Source: Chlorella sorokiniana
Taxonomy: Eukaryota; Chlorophyta; Trebouxiophyceae; Chlorellales; Chlorellaceae
Reading direction: 5' to 3'
Assembly: GCA_025917655.1 (NCBI GenBank)
Contig: CP084611.1
Coordinates: 1,612,001-1,676,000 of the forward strand
Length of the DNA: 64,000 nucleotides
Positions within the stretch are counted from its first letter, which is position 1; each line of letters starts with the position of its first letter. The notes beneath the pieces are model-generated. The model saw only the letters and a list, made by a program, of their open reading frames with translations. It had not been told where the DNA came from and searched no databases. Below, piece after piece: positions 10,412 to 22,701 of the stretch. Position numbers and translations under genes: made by a program.

Positions 10412-13400
10412 CTACGCCACCCCCGCCTGCAGCTGGTTCAGCTGCTGGTACGCGGCCTGCGACATGCGGTTGGGCACAGCCGCCGCAAACGCCACCACCG
10501 TCTGCAGTTGCTGCCGCTTGCCCGTCGCCGCCAGCGAAGCAGCAGCCGCCAGCAGCACGGCGGGCAGGCGGTCGGCCACCGCGGGGTGCAGCTGGGGGAG
10601 CGCCGAGACGCAGACGTGGAGGCGGAAGCGCTCGGTGGGCACCAGCGGCAGCTCGCCCAGCCGCTGCAGCACGCGGCTGTGGTCTCCCCTGCGCGCGTGG
10701 GGAGAGGTTGGGGGTGGCAGCGCGCCGCTCGCTCACCCGTGGACAGCAGTCGACCGCGCATGCATTGCAAGCCCCGCTTGCCTTTGGCCCGCCCTGCCCA
10801 CCACCACCACCACCGCCCCACCTGGCGCTGGCGGCCAGCATGTCGCGGATGCTCTTCAGCAAGTCAAAGGCCTCCACCTCGCGCAGGTCATCTGCACTCG
10901 GGTGTCAAGGGGGCGAGTTTTGGTGTGGTGGATGTGTGGGGGGGGCAACCTGTGCAAGCGAGTTTTCAAATGAAGGGGCGGGGGAGCAAGGGGGCGCATC
11001 GCCAGGGACACCATGCCCTCATCAAAGCATCACACAGCCTGGGGGCCGCACAGCGCACCCGGCTCCTGGGTACTGCCCATGGCTGCCACCGCGGCGTTGC
11101 CTCGCCCAACAATGGCGGCCACCTCGTCGCCTGGGAGGTGGGAGGGTGGGTGCGGGGGGGGCAGGGGTTGTCAGGAAAGGAGGGGGGCAGGGCAGGCTGA
11201 GTTCACAAAAGCGTGCTGCCCAGCCGTGCACCCCCACACGCACCTTTGCCTGCTTCGGTGGCCGCCGCCTCCACCGCGTCTGACAGCCGCTGGTTGAGGA
11301 TGCGCAGCGCCTGGCGCGGCCGCCCCGCAAACATGAACAGCTCCACAGCCTCCTCCAGCTGGGGGGGAGGTCGGGGGGGTGGGGGAGGGCATGCGGCCTC
11401 CAGCGGCGGGCCAATCTCGGCGGACTAAGCCCACACGGCGCCGCTCGAAAGCCTCGCGAGTGCTGCTGCCGCCGCTCACCTGCGCCGAGGCCGCACACTC
11501 GTGCGCCACCGCCTCCAGCACCCGCGTGCGCTCCGCGGCGTCCAGGACAAAGCGGGCCAGCGCGCCGCCCTCGCCCGCTGCACCAGGGGGACGGGCAGCA
11601 GCCACAGGGCGCGTTGCGCTGGGTCAGGTAGCAGGGCGCCGGCCGCACGGTGGGGTGTGCACACCCGGAGCTGCCCCCTGAAAGCAGCAGAGGGTCCCAC
11701 CCCAGCCGCGCACCCGCGCCGCCCGCGCCCAGCAGGTATCCGTAGGCGCGTGACTCCGCCAGCAGCTCGCGCAGCAGGCGCCCCTTGGCGGCCAGGCCGC
11801 CGCCCAGCGCCGCCGCCGCTTGCATGTAGTACTCCAGGGCCAGCTGCGCGTGGGAGAGAGGGGGACAGGGGGCCGGTGGCATCAGCCCTGGATCCTCGTC
11901 AGAGCAGCCACCGCCATGCAGGGTGCCACATTCCCCTGTACATGTTACCCCCCACACACACACACACACAACACACACCTCCCATTTCCCCACAAACACA
12001 CACAACTCGCTCGCCTGAGGGTCGGTGTGCACAAACTCCCTGCCGTAGCGGTGGATCAGGGCGCCCGCCTCGCCGCCGCGCGCGCCGCCCCGCCGCGTCG
12101 CCGCCGCCCGCCGCCTCCAGCAGCCCAAAGTGGTGCAGGCAGAGCGCCAGGTGGACCGCATCCAGCCGGTAGTCGCGCGTGGCAGCCTCCCGAGACAGGA
12201 ACGTTACGGTGGCGCTGCAGAAGGGGAGGGGGAGGCGCGGTGTGGGTGGGGGATGCAGCAGGGGCGGTTCTGGGCGGATGGCGGCGCAGCCACACGGGGG
12301 CCTGGAGGGTGGGGGCCAGCCAGGATGGGTGCGGCGCCGCACCCAAACTGCAGGCTGAGCAGCAGCACCACCACGTAGAGCAGGGGCTCCCTGCCGCCGT
12401 GGGAGTAGTGGGCGGCGGGGTACTGCTGCAGGTAGCGCTGCAGGTCGCTCAGGTGGTAGGCATCCAGCAGGCCTGGGGGTGGGTGGGGGGTGGGTGGGTG
12501 TTGGGGGGGGTACACAGGCAGGGGGACTGGACCGACGAGGTGTTGGAAGACAGGGCTCTGCACCGGTACACAGCAGGACGGCGGCAACACTGCGCGGGAA
12601 GGCAGGCCGGCGGCACTCGCCGCCAGCCCCTCACCCAGCGCGCTGGTGCCGCCGGCGGCGGCGGCGCCAAAGGAGACGGAGGCGGAGCGGCCCTCGGGCC
12701 GCACCAGGCCCAGCTTCAGCCACAGGAAGTCCTCGATGGTGGGGAAGAAGGCGGGCGACTCCTGCACCAGCGCCAGGGGAGCCGCCACCTCAGGCAGGCG
12801 CCACTGGCCGCGGCCCCATGCAGGCGCCGTGCCCCAGCTGAACACGCCACAAGCAGGCCCCCACCCACACCCACAATTGCGCCCCCACCCCACCTTGGCC
12901 ACCGCCTCTGCCGTGCGGTTGTTCCCCGCCAGCAGCGCGAGCGTCATGAGGCGGTGGGCGGAGAAGGGGTGGCGCTGCCGCCCGCCCTGTCGCGCAGCAG
13001 GCGCTCGCACTCGGCGGCCGCCTGCGCCGCGGGCTCCCCCGTCAGCGGGCGGCACCCGCCCTCCGCCCACGCCTGCAGCTGCTGCGAGAGGTCGGAGGCG
13101 GCGGCGCCCGCGCGAGGGGTGGCCACCTCACGCAGGCCCCGGGCCACCTGCGGTTGTGGGTGGGGTGGGGGTGGAGGGATGGGGTGGGGTACAGGTCAGC
13201 TGCAGGCTGTGCAGGCAGAGGGCATGCAAGCCAGGGGCCGGGGAAGAAGGGCGGGGCACAGCGCAGGGAGGCCCGCATGCGTGCCCCTCCCCCACACCCA
13301 CGCACCTGCACCGCCTCTGCGTGGAACCCCGCCCGCAGGCAGGTGTAGATGCGCAGCCAGGTGGTGTCCACGCCGCCGGGCTGCAGGCCAGGGAAACCCA

Positions 13401-15338
13401 GAGGGGTGGGGGCAAGCGGGGGATGTTGCAGCACCAGGCAGCCGACCTGCACAAGAGGCGCCCATGCACGGCCGACTGGCAGCGGCTCGAACCGCCGCCC
13501 TGCGCACCAAGCCTGCACCACCCCTCAACAACCACCCTCCCCTGGGCCCACCTGGTCAAAGTCGAGGGCCCCCCGCCCCCTCCTTCACCCGCAGGAAGGC
13601 GTGCACCAGCCCCAGCCGGCTGGGGGCGCCGCCCAGGGCAGCCTGCGCGGGCTCGGGCGCCAGCCGGCGGTGAGTGCGCAGCGCAGCGCAGCGGCAACAC
13701 AGCACAGCAGGGTGAAGCAGCTCCGCTGGCGCCGGTTCACCGCCCTGTGCGGCATGACGATGAACTGCTGCGCCCACAGGGTGGTGCAGCCACGCCCGAC
13801 ACACCCCCACACACGCGCGCACGCAGCGCTGCCTGGTCGCGGGCCGCCACCCACCTGCGCCCTGTGCGCCGCCACCACCTTTTGCATGTGAGCCGCGTAG
13901 TTGTCCTCCAGGTAGCGACGTGCGCCCGCCAGCAGCGCCTCGCTGCGCTGGGCACGCGCCGCGGCGGCCAGCCCCGCAGCCTCGCCCACCACCCGCGCCA
14001 GCACCTGCCACACGCGCAACATGGTGGTGCGTCGCTCGCCTGCCGGGGTGGGGAGGGGGCGGCGAGTGGGTGCAGGTGGCGGGCACGGCGGGCCCACTGC
14101 AGCCGGCGCTTCGCAGCCGGCGCTGTGCAGGGGGAGCACCGAGGCTGCGGCAGGAGCGGCCAGGGCTCCCCCTCCCCCAACCCCCGTGCCGCACCGTTGG
14201 CCTGTCCCGCGCATGCCGCCGCAAACTCCTGCGCCGCCTGCGCGTGGGTCTGGCCCGCAGCTGCCGCCGCGTTGACGGCGCGCACCACATCTGCATACTT
14301 GGCGGCCCGCCCGCGCAGCTGCAGCCCCGGCGGGCGCCCCCAGGGCCGCCCGCAGCTGCGGCGTGCCCCTGTAGGCGATGCCCGCGGGGCCGGGTGAGAG
14401 GGAGGGGGAGGGGCCGCCCGGGGGCAGCGCCGCGTAGGGCGACAGCGGGCCGCCGGGGGAGGGGCCGGGGGCGAGGGCGGAGGCGGGGGAGTAGGGCGCC
14501 ACCGAGTCGAACAGCGCGCGCTTCTCAGCCTGCCACTCCGCATCCATGGCCGCATCCATGAAGTCCTCAAAGGCGGCCACCGCGCTCTGCTGCGCCTCCT
14601 GCACCGCCGTCACACTGATCATCTCGTGCACCTGCCCGGCGGGGGGCGGCGCACGGCAGCCCCGCGTGGGTGACGCCCACAGCCGCCGCACGCGGGAGCT
14701 GCGGCAGCGCGAGGCATGCACCCCCTGTTCGGCTGGGCCTGCCCTGGCTGCCGCAGCCCGCATGGGCGGCCCTCGCGTTACCAAGCGCTGGTTGTTGTGC
14801 CTTGCCCAGCATTCCTGCGCATCCCCCCCCGCCCCCACCCGCCCCACCTGCTGCAGGTACTCCTCCACGCTGGCCGTCTCCACCTGGAACACATCCTCGT
14901 AGGTGGGCCGCAGCTCCAGCGTCTGCAGCGCCGCGCTGAGCTTGCGCGGGTTGAGCCCCTCCCCCGCCAGCAGCCGGCTGGCCTCCAGGGCCTCGGCGGT
15001 CGCGTCGGCGCGCGCCGCCCGGCCCCGCAGCTTCTGGGAGTACTGCTCCACCTGCAGGATGTCGCGCTGCACCCGCGGAAGGCGGCCTCCTGCACAGGAG
15101 GACGGCAGGGGAGCGCAGGGGTGGGGACAGCCGTGGGGGCGACCGGCGTTGGGCCGACAGGCGGCTGCAGCTGGGAATGTCAGTGAGGCGTCTGCGGGGA
15201 TGTGGCACCGCCGAACAGCGCCATCGACGCATCGCCAGGCCCATCGTCGGCTTGGGCTGCCGCAGGCGCACGCACCGAGCGAACCAAGTCTTGGCTCTGC
15301 AACAGCAGCTGGTCCCAGTCCATCGTCTTGCCCGCCAT
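10412..15338 (-). CDS. NUP93: Nuclear pore complex protein NUP93 (Nic96 family)
   Basis: Linker nucleoporin of the inner ring of the nuclear pore, binding NUP205/188 and NUP155 partners and the NUP62 channel complex. The start at 15338 gives MAGKTMDWDQLLLQSQDLV, matching the plant NUP93 N-terminus. The following exons encode LNPRKLSAALQTLELRPTYE, DVFQVETASVEEYLQQV and VHEMISVTAVQEAQQSAV, the classic NUP93 block, in order and in phase across introns. About ten further exons encode the alpha-solenoid, including a segment with FPTIEDFLWLKLGLVRPEG (about 12750). The last exons encode helical repeats ending KRQQLQTVVAFAAAVPNRMS and the stop at 10412. Some exons need one-base frame corrections. It lies tail to tail with the RsmE gene (190 bp) and downstream of UFL1 on the same strand. 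Confidence 0.93.
11951..11978. repeat. (CA)n microsatellite in NUP93 intron
   Basis: Imperfect CA run in an intron of NUP93. Confidence 0.8.
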
Positions 15339-15682
15339 AGTTGCCGAGTTATCCAGGAATGCCACAAATTCAATCGCGGGCTGCCGCCCGGCAGGGATGG
15401 TGGTTTTGATCACCCGCAGCAGCTGGCGACGAGCATGGGTCGCAGAAGGGCGATTTTCGAATTACTTCAACCCGGCTGCAGCGCGTGTGCATGCCATTGA
15501 ATCGGCAGTACAGGGTGCAGGACAGGCGCCGCTCCAGCTGCCACCAGGAAGGCCGCGTCGTTCACTCTCTGTTGCATCCATGGTATGCCACCCTGGACTT
15601 TTCAGAGTTCAAGCTCTCAGGAGGTGACACCTCGAAAGCTTGGCAAGTGGGTTTACATGGTCGCAGGTGCAGAGGGCCCGCC
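15339..15682. promoter_or_regulatory. NUP93 promoter / UFL1 3' region
   Basis: Both neighbours are on the minus strand, so this 344-bp gap holds the 3' end of UFL1 and the promoter of NUP93. It is less GC-rich than the genes. Confidence 0.5.
15653..15657 (-). terminator. TGTAA poly(A) signal for UFL1
   Basis: TTACA on the plus strand, about 26-30 bases past the UFL1 stop on the minus strand. Confidence 0.6.
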
Positions 15683-18600
15683 TCACGCCTCGCCCCCTCC
15701 CTCCGCACCGCCTCCACCCTCAGCCAGCTCCCGCACACGCGGCATGAGGCGCTCCACGCGGCGCTCAGCCTCGTCGCGCGCCTCGTCGTCGTCGCCCGAC
15801 TGCAGCCTCAGCTGCTCCACCACGGCGGCGTGGAAGTCGGAGAGCAGCTGCAGGCTGTCGTGCGGCAGCTGCGCCACCTGCAGCACGTCCAGCCCCGCCC
15901 CAGCGCGCGCCCCGGCAGGCTGACGGCGCGGCCGCACTGCCGCGCGATGAGCAGCGGCACCGCCAGCGCCAGCAGGGCCGACGCATCCCGAGCGCCCGCC
16001 GCCGCCGCCTCCCACGCCTTGCGCTGCGCAAACACCAGCCCCGCTCAGTCCGCTTGTCCAGGCGGCGCAGGCGCAGGCCGGCCGCCTCAGCCGCCGCCTC
16101 CAGCTCAGACTGGAAGCGCTGCAGGGTAAAGCGGGGGCCAAAGGCAGCGGGGCAGATTGCATGCAAGGTGCTTCAAAGGGGGCATTGCCAACCAGGACCG
16201 CCGTACACTCAGTGCCAGCAATGCCTCGCATGGTCCCACCCCTTCGACATCCTGCCGCCTGCAGCCCCCACCTGCAGGCTGCCGCCGCCCAGCTTGTCTA
16301 TTGCGTCAGCAACGGCAGGCTTCACGTCCGGCGGCAGCTGCTTCAGGATGGTGGCGCGCTGGGCGGCGCTCAGCGGCCCTGCCGCCGCGTCCACCAGCGG
16401 CGACGGCGCCGCCCCCTCCTCCCCCCCCCCTCCTCCCCAATGCCGCCGTCTGCCGCCAGGAAGCGCAGCAGGGCGTCGACGCAGTCAGCGCCCAGCGTGC
16501 GCAGCAGGTGGCGATGCAGCACCGGCAGCGCTGCCTCGTCGTCGGAAAAGAGCTCGGCGCCGTGGGAGTAGAGCAGAAGCCTGGGAAGAGGGGGCGCAGG
16601 GCTTGTGATGTGTGTGTGGGGGCGGGGGACAGGCAGCAGCAGGGGTCAGCTGCTTTGGATGGGGGCCCGGCTGAGTGGGCAACTGCCTGCCATTCCGGGC
16701 AGCCAGCTGGCACCTGAGCGCGACCTCGCACCAGCACCCCCACACACCTTTCGTGCGCCGTCTGCAGCGCTGTTTGAGCGGCGTCGCGCAGGCGCCGCCG
16801 CCGCTCCGCCCCTGCCGTAAAGATGGCCTGCAGCGCGCGCTCGTACTCCGCAACGACGGCGGGGCGCAGCTCTGTTGTTTTGTTTATTTGGGGGGGAGGC
16901 GGGCGCGGAGTCAGGATCGTTTGGTGGGGCAGGGGTAAGGGCGGCTTGTGTAGCAGCAGCGACGCGCAGCGCAACGATACCAGCCTTCAGTCATTCTGCA
17001 GGCTGCAAGCACCCTGGGCCCACCCCTGGCCCATGCACGGCACACCGCCTGAAGCCACCCCATTCCGCCGCCTCACCCCTGGCGATGGCCAGCGGCAGGT
17101 CGCCCTCGGCCCCGCCCCCTCGGTGTCGGGGTGCAGGGCCAGCACGCGGGCTGACAGGGATCCCAGGCTGAGGGGCCCGCCTCGGCGCCGCTGCCGCCGT
17201 CTGTGTGGCGCAGCTGCCTTGCCGCCGCCGCTCTTGGCCGCCTTGGCGCCGCTGCCGCCCGCCTTGCCCCTCTTGCCGGCCTTCCCCTTCCTGCCTTTCT
17301 TGCCGCCCATGCCCCAGTCGTCCTCCTCGCCAGAGTCTGCTGCCGCTGCTGCTGGGGCCTTCTTGCCGGCGCCCGCCGTGGGCTGAGCCGCTGGCGCCGG
17401 GCCCGCGCCGCCACCCGCCCTTTTTTGCCGCGAATGCGCCTCGTCTGCCGCCTGCCGAGCCTCCTCCAACAGCTGCTGCTGGATGCCCTCCAACATGGCC
17501 GCCGCCACCACACATGTCCCTGCCAGCACGCGCGCGCCGCCGCGCCGCCGCCGCCGCCCGCCGCCACCGCCTTGCACTTGGCCAGCAGGGCGGCGGTGTC
17601 GGCTGGCGACAGGATGGAGGGCAGGTGGGGCATCACGTCGCACCAAGCCCCCGCAGCCAGGGCCTCCTCCACAGCTGCCTCGACCTGTAAGGCACAAGCG
17701 GGGGGCGAGTGGGCCGGCGCCGGCGGCAGCCCACACCCGCCAGCCGCCACCCCTGCACCAGCAGGCCTGCGTGCGCCAGATGCGTTGCACGCCCGGGGGG
17801 GCAGAACTGCCCCACCGCTCTTTCGCAGCTCATGCTGCAACCCGCCCCCAGGCGCGCCCCCCCGCGCCCCCACCCCACACCCCACCCCCACACCCCCACT
17901 CACCTGGTCCACCACCGCCGGCGACACAAAGGCTGAGTCGAGGGCGAGGCCGGCGGGAAGTGCTGCGCCAAGAAGGGGCGCGGAGCGGGATGCCGTACTG
18001 CTTGACCTGCGTGGTACCGGGGTGATGGGCACGTGACGCAGCGCTCCGCAGCCGGGGGCAGGCAAGGAGGCTGCCGCCTTGCAGCGCATCTGCCGCTCCT
18101 GCTTCAAAGCGACGAGTGCTGTGCCGCAGGGAGGTTGAGTTGGGGCTGGCGAACGGGCAGGGCCGCACCGTGTCGTAGCCGATGTAGCCGTTCTGCTGGA
18201 AGAAGCGCCTGACGGCGTCCTGCTGGGAGCGCGCGTACGAGGCGGGCACCCAGGAGGTGGCGCCCCCGCCAGCTTGCCCGCGATGCTGCCTGCACGCCCG
18301 GTTGGGGTGCGGGGGAGGCGGGCCGCCGCGTGTGACGTGCTGCCACAGCGCACCCACAAGCGGCGTGGCTCGACCAAGGGAGCGCAAGAGCGCAATGCAG
18401 GCCCCCAGCAAGGCCCCCTAGCAAGGGAGGGGTGGTGCTGCAAACCGGCCAACCGGTCCCCCTGCTGTTCAACACCGCCCGTTGCCCCCCCCGCCTGCCC
18501 ACCCTCCGCCGCCAGCTCGTCCACCAGGCTGGGCAGCAGCGCGTTCAGCGACGACAGCCCCTCCACCCCCAGCTCCCGAGCCAGGGCGGGCATGGACACG

Positions 18601-19799
18601 GGGGTGACAGCACCGCGCAGCGTGCCCCTGCGACGTCAGGGACAGCCAAGGGTGGGGGTTGGGGAGGGGAAGGGGTTGACGAGGCGGCAGCCACCGGCCT
18701 GCGTGGTGCTCACGCCGCCCGCCCCGCAGACAGGGACCCCCTCCCCCCGTTGCCGCCCCCCGTGCCCCACCTCAGCTGCGCCTTGATGCGCGCCAGGTAG
18801 GCCTGGGTGTAGATGACCCCGGCCTCCATGCGCCCGCGGATGGCGCTGCCCACCCGCTCAGCCAGCACGCCGCCAATCATCTCGGCGCCCAGGCCAAAGC
18901 GGCGCGCCAGGTCGCCAACTGCAGCACACGGAAGAGGGCGTGGAGCGGGGGTGTGTGTGTGTGGGGGGGGCGGAGGGCTGCGCATGCTGGCTGCCATGTC
19001 AAGCCACGCCACAGCAACCCATCTTCCGGCGTCAGCGCTGCGCCATTCCTACCAAAAGAAACATCTGGCGCATCAGCCCCCCGGGCCGCCCCCTCCCTGG
19101 CGTGTCTCACCTGACACCACGCCCGCCTCCTGCAGCCCCTCGTCCACCTCGGCGGCCAGGCCGTCAAAGTAGGCGGCGGAGAAGAGCTCGCCCTGCGCCA
19201 GCACCAGGCTGCCGGCCGAGGCAGCCACCACCTCCCGCGCCGCCCGCTCGCAGTGCACCAGGTCCAGCCCCAGCTGGGAGGGCAGGTCCACCTGGGGGAA
19301 ACGGGGGGGGGCAGGGGCGGCAGCCAGCCAGCGCGCTCGGGCCCTGCACAGCCGGAGAGGGTGGCGGGAGGGGACAGGCACGCGGCTTCCCCCAACACAC
19401 CCACACACACGCACACACACTCCAGCCGGCCTCACCAGCGGGATACGCCCGCCAGCGGCGCGCACGGCGGCGCGCACTTCCGCCGCCGCGCGCTCCCGCG
19501 TCACGTACTCCCTGCCGCTGCTGGTGTGCAGCAGCTCGTCGCCCAGCAGGCCCAGCTGGCGCAGCTTGGACACCAGCTCCACAATGTTGCGCTCAGACAG
19601 GCGTACCTGCGGGGTAGAATGGGGCAAAAGCTTGAACAACAGATCCGCGGCAGCAGGCCCGCCGAACAGACAGTGAGCTGGCTGTGGAGGAGGGGCGATG
19701 GGGACGAATCGAGGAGGCGGTGGCGGCAGCCTCCGTCGTCACCTTGCTCTTCTTCTGTTGCGCCTCCTCGAGCCCCTTGAGCAAGTCATCGAGATCCAT
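15683..19799 (-). CDS. UFL1: E3 UFM1-protein ligase 1 (UFL1)
   Basis: Transfers the ubiquitin-like protein UFM1 to targets, acting mainly at the ER on ribosomes (uL24) with DDRGK1. The start at 19799 gives MDLDDLLKGLEEAQQKKSK. The next exon encodes VRLSERNIVELVSKLRQLGL then LGDELLHTSSGREYVTRE, which is diagnostic for UFL1. It continues with RAAVRAAGGRIPL, then VDLPSQLGLDLVHCERAAREV and LFSAAYFDGLAAEVDEGLQE. The next exons carry VGDLARRFGLGAEMIGGVL and RMEAGVIYTQAYLARIKAQL, then a Lys/Gly/Ala-rich basic linker near 17400-17230 that corresponds to the disordered middle of UFL1. The helical C-terminal part runs to the stop at 15683. About fifteen exons. Because UFMylation genes have been lost in several lineages, its presence means this alga probably keeps the pathway. 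Confidence 0.93.
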
Positions 19800-20668
19800 C
19801 TCGACAACTGCTCACGCGCTCTGCTCCAGGCAGGACGCGATCGGGAGTGCGCCGTTTCGCCTGTGGCGCACCCTGCTGTGCTTCTTTGGCCCCTATATGA
19901 CCCGCAGGTAGCGATGGCAGCCTATATACAATGCCAGAGAAAATGCAGGCACTGTTAATGTACTGCTATGCGGCGTCGTCTGGCGGGCAGCGTGAGCATT
20001 ACCAAGGCGGCAGTGGCAGTGGCCACGCATGTTGTGTTTCAGGTTTGCGACATCAAAGGTGCTGTTATTTTTCAGCTGCAGTATGATGTCTGTAATGGAA
20101 ACTATGCAGGCAAGGCCATTGATGGAGCACACGTGTGGACGGGGGCCGTCAAGCGAAGGCTGCTGCTCGGCTAGGCTCATCATGCTTCCCACTGAGCATT
20201 GAATGCAACTTTGGTGGAGCGCACATCACAGTATTTGCTACATCGCCACTTCGATTGAATAAACTATTGGAGAGCAGCACAGCCATCAAGTCCGTGGCAT
20301 GGCCCGTGACAACATTGACGCAACATCCGCTCGGCAGTACGCTCTAATCACCAAAACTTGGTGCTCAGTTGCAAGGGTGCTAAACCAACTTTGCTTGTGA
20401 TAACCCCCATCGTAAACATCAATTCACGGAGCGAATAACCCGCCAGCGCCTCTCTTACCACTTCTGAAGCGCGACTGTGGGCAGGCTGCGCTTCTCGGGC
20501 GGTCAGGGATACTTGGTGAACGGCGCCAGCATCCTGGCAGAGCTTCTGACAGCGTCCAGCGCGGTGCTTACTAACAACGGCTTGGCGGCTGCGCACGCCT
20601 GGGGTCTTGCAGGCAGCCGGGCGCTGTGGGGAGGAAGGAGCCCGAGCCCTTGCTACACAGCCTAGACA
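19800..20668. promoter_or_regulatory. Divergent intergenic region
   Basis: An 869-bp gap between the starts of UFL1 (-) and the RRM gene (+). It is distinctly more AT-rich than the genes. Short open frames here show no conserved motif, and no RNA gene is recognised. Confidence 0.45.
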
Positions 20669-22531
20669 ATGTCCTCCGCAGCAGAGCTGGCACTGAAGAA
20701 GAAGTTTGCCCTGCTTGCCAAGAAGAAGAAGGTGTGCCTCTTCTGTCGCCGCCCGTAGGGGGTACATGCTGGCTTCGGTGTGTGTATGGGCTGAGCTGGC
20801 TGCGTTCAAAGCGGGGCCTGCCGACTCACTGCTGGTAATGCCGCTGTGATTCATGCAGGAGGCTGCAAGCGGCGGTAGCCATGCTGCCCCCTACCGCTGC
20901 AAAGGCCAGCAAGGCAGGAGACGCAGCATCACAGGACCCTGCAAGGCTGGCAGCCATACGAGTACTGCAGGCTAAGCGGGCTGAGGCGGAAGCCAAAGCA
21001 AGTGGTAGCGGCATAGCACCAGCTGCAGCATCGACGGTTACGGATGCGGGTGCCAAGCAGCAGCGGGGCACAAAGCTTAAGCTGGTGATACCCAAGCGGG
21101 AGGGGCTTCCAGCTGCCCAGCCCAGTAAGCCGACTGGCGGGCCGGGGGCGTCGCGGCAGCTGGTTCTGGCGACCCCGCCAGGGCCGCTGCATTGGCCGCA
21201 CTGCGGGCCAATGCTGCTCAGCAGCAGCAGCAGGGATCTGCGGCGGGGGCCCAGACGCCAGCTGCAAACACCGGCGGCCAAGCTGGCGCAGCCCCGGCGC
21301 TGCAGCTCAAGCGCCCCACTCTCAAGCGCCCCAGCGCACGCGCACGCCCCACCCCCAGCAGCAGCTTCGGCAGGCGGCTGGGAGCGCGGCGCCGCAGCTG
21401 CGGCGGCCCTGGACGGCACCTTTGGCCCCGCTCATGCGCAGCAGGAGCGAGGCGAGCCAGCGGGGTGGGGAGGGTACCCCACGGACGACGACCACCGCGC
21501 CAAGCGCCAGCGCACCGAGCAGCACGACAGGTGTGCAGGCATGCTGCCTCGCTGGAGGGGTCTGGAGTTGCGCGACACACCGCCGTTGGGTGATGCCGTA
21601 AGGTCTTGTTGCATCGCCAGTGCACGCGCGTGTGCTCCTCTCCACCCACGCCGGCCCCCCCCCCGCTTCCTCTCTGCTCGCCCCAAATCATTTCCTCAAG
21701 CCATCTTCTTGCTGCCCCCGCAGCGAGGGCGGCGAGGACGAAGGCAACGCCACCCTGTTTGTGGGAGACCTGCCGCAGTACTGGTCCAACGCCGAACTGC
21801 TCGACTTCTTCGCGGCGGAGTTTGGGGCGGTGCTGGAGGCACGCGTCATTGGCTCGCAGGTGGCTGCCAGGGCAGGGCAGCCGTCGGCAGGCTCGTTGCT
21901 CCCATGCTCGCGTCCAGCTTGGTACCTGCCAGATCCCGGCCCCCACCCCCACGCCACCCCACCCTGTGCTCCCCACGCACACCCACCAGCACCACCACCA
22001 TGTCAGCACACCCGCCGTGCTCACCCCCAACCCCCTCATGTGCAGTGCTACGGCTTTGTCACTTTTGCCAGCGCAGCGGACGCGGAGGGCGTGTTGGAGT
22101 TTGCGCAGCAGCAGGGCATTTGGGCGGATGATCGCATGCTGCGCATCAACTGGGCCCAGGGCTCCATACCTGACTGGAAGGTGCGGTGCGGTGCGGGGGC
22201 AGGCAGGCAGGCAGAGACGCACGGCCAAGCCTTGCCCCTCATGCAGCAGCCTCCCTCTGCCCTGCATGCAAGGCGAGTCAAGCTGGTATGTTGCCTCGCG
22301 TCATCCATCACCCGTTGCACCCCCTTGCCCGCCCGCAGAAGGGCCCCGCCGTGCACCGCAGCCTGGAGGCTGGGGAGGCCCCCCGTGCTGGAGGCGTACG
22401 AGCACCCGCGCGTCAAGGAGGCGCGCCTGCAGGCGCAGCAGCTGGCGGCCAGCGTGGATGCGCAGCAGATCCAGGCCCTGGCGATGCAGCCGCCGCCCCA
22501 GCGCCAGATGGTCAGCTACGAGGACCTGTGA
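20669..22531 (+). CDS. RRM-domain RNA-binding protein
   Basis: ATG 20669 gives MSSAAELALKKKFALLAKKK, whose first exon ends at a GT donor near 20738. The second exon encodes an Ala/Lys-rich helix (RLAAIRVLQAKRAEAEAKA) and KLKLVIPKREG, then a Gln/Ala/Pro-rich stretch with KRQRTEQHD. The RRM is split by introns: NATLFVGDLPQYWSNAELLD (RNP2 = LFVGDL; 21740s) and CYGFVTFASAADAEGVLEF (RNP1; about 22048), then RMLRINWAQGSIPDWK, a TIA-1/Nam8-like RRM end. The C-terminus runs HPRVKEARLQAQQLAASVDA to YEDL and the stop at 22531. The basic N-terminal motif resembles the NELF-E N-terminus, but plants are not known to have NELF. Role: nuclear RNA binding, otherwise unassigned. One frame slip occurs near the C run at 20888. 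Confidence 0.75.
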
Positions 22532-22701
22532 GGCGGGTGCTGTGCTTCTGTTGGGGGATGGATTTGATTGCACAGGCAGCTAGTGATGTGGCACCTGGCT
22601 TGCCAGCGGAAATGTACATTTTACCCCCGTTCACCAGCACAAGGATAGCACGCAGAAGGCAGCAATCGCTGGAGCGTCGGCATGTTGCAGGTGGGCAGCG
22701 C

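Noticed and set aside
12490-14397. A 635-codon plus-strand open frame
   Set aside because: Antisense to NUP93 exons with strong homology; composition typical of shadow frames.
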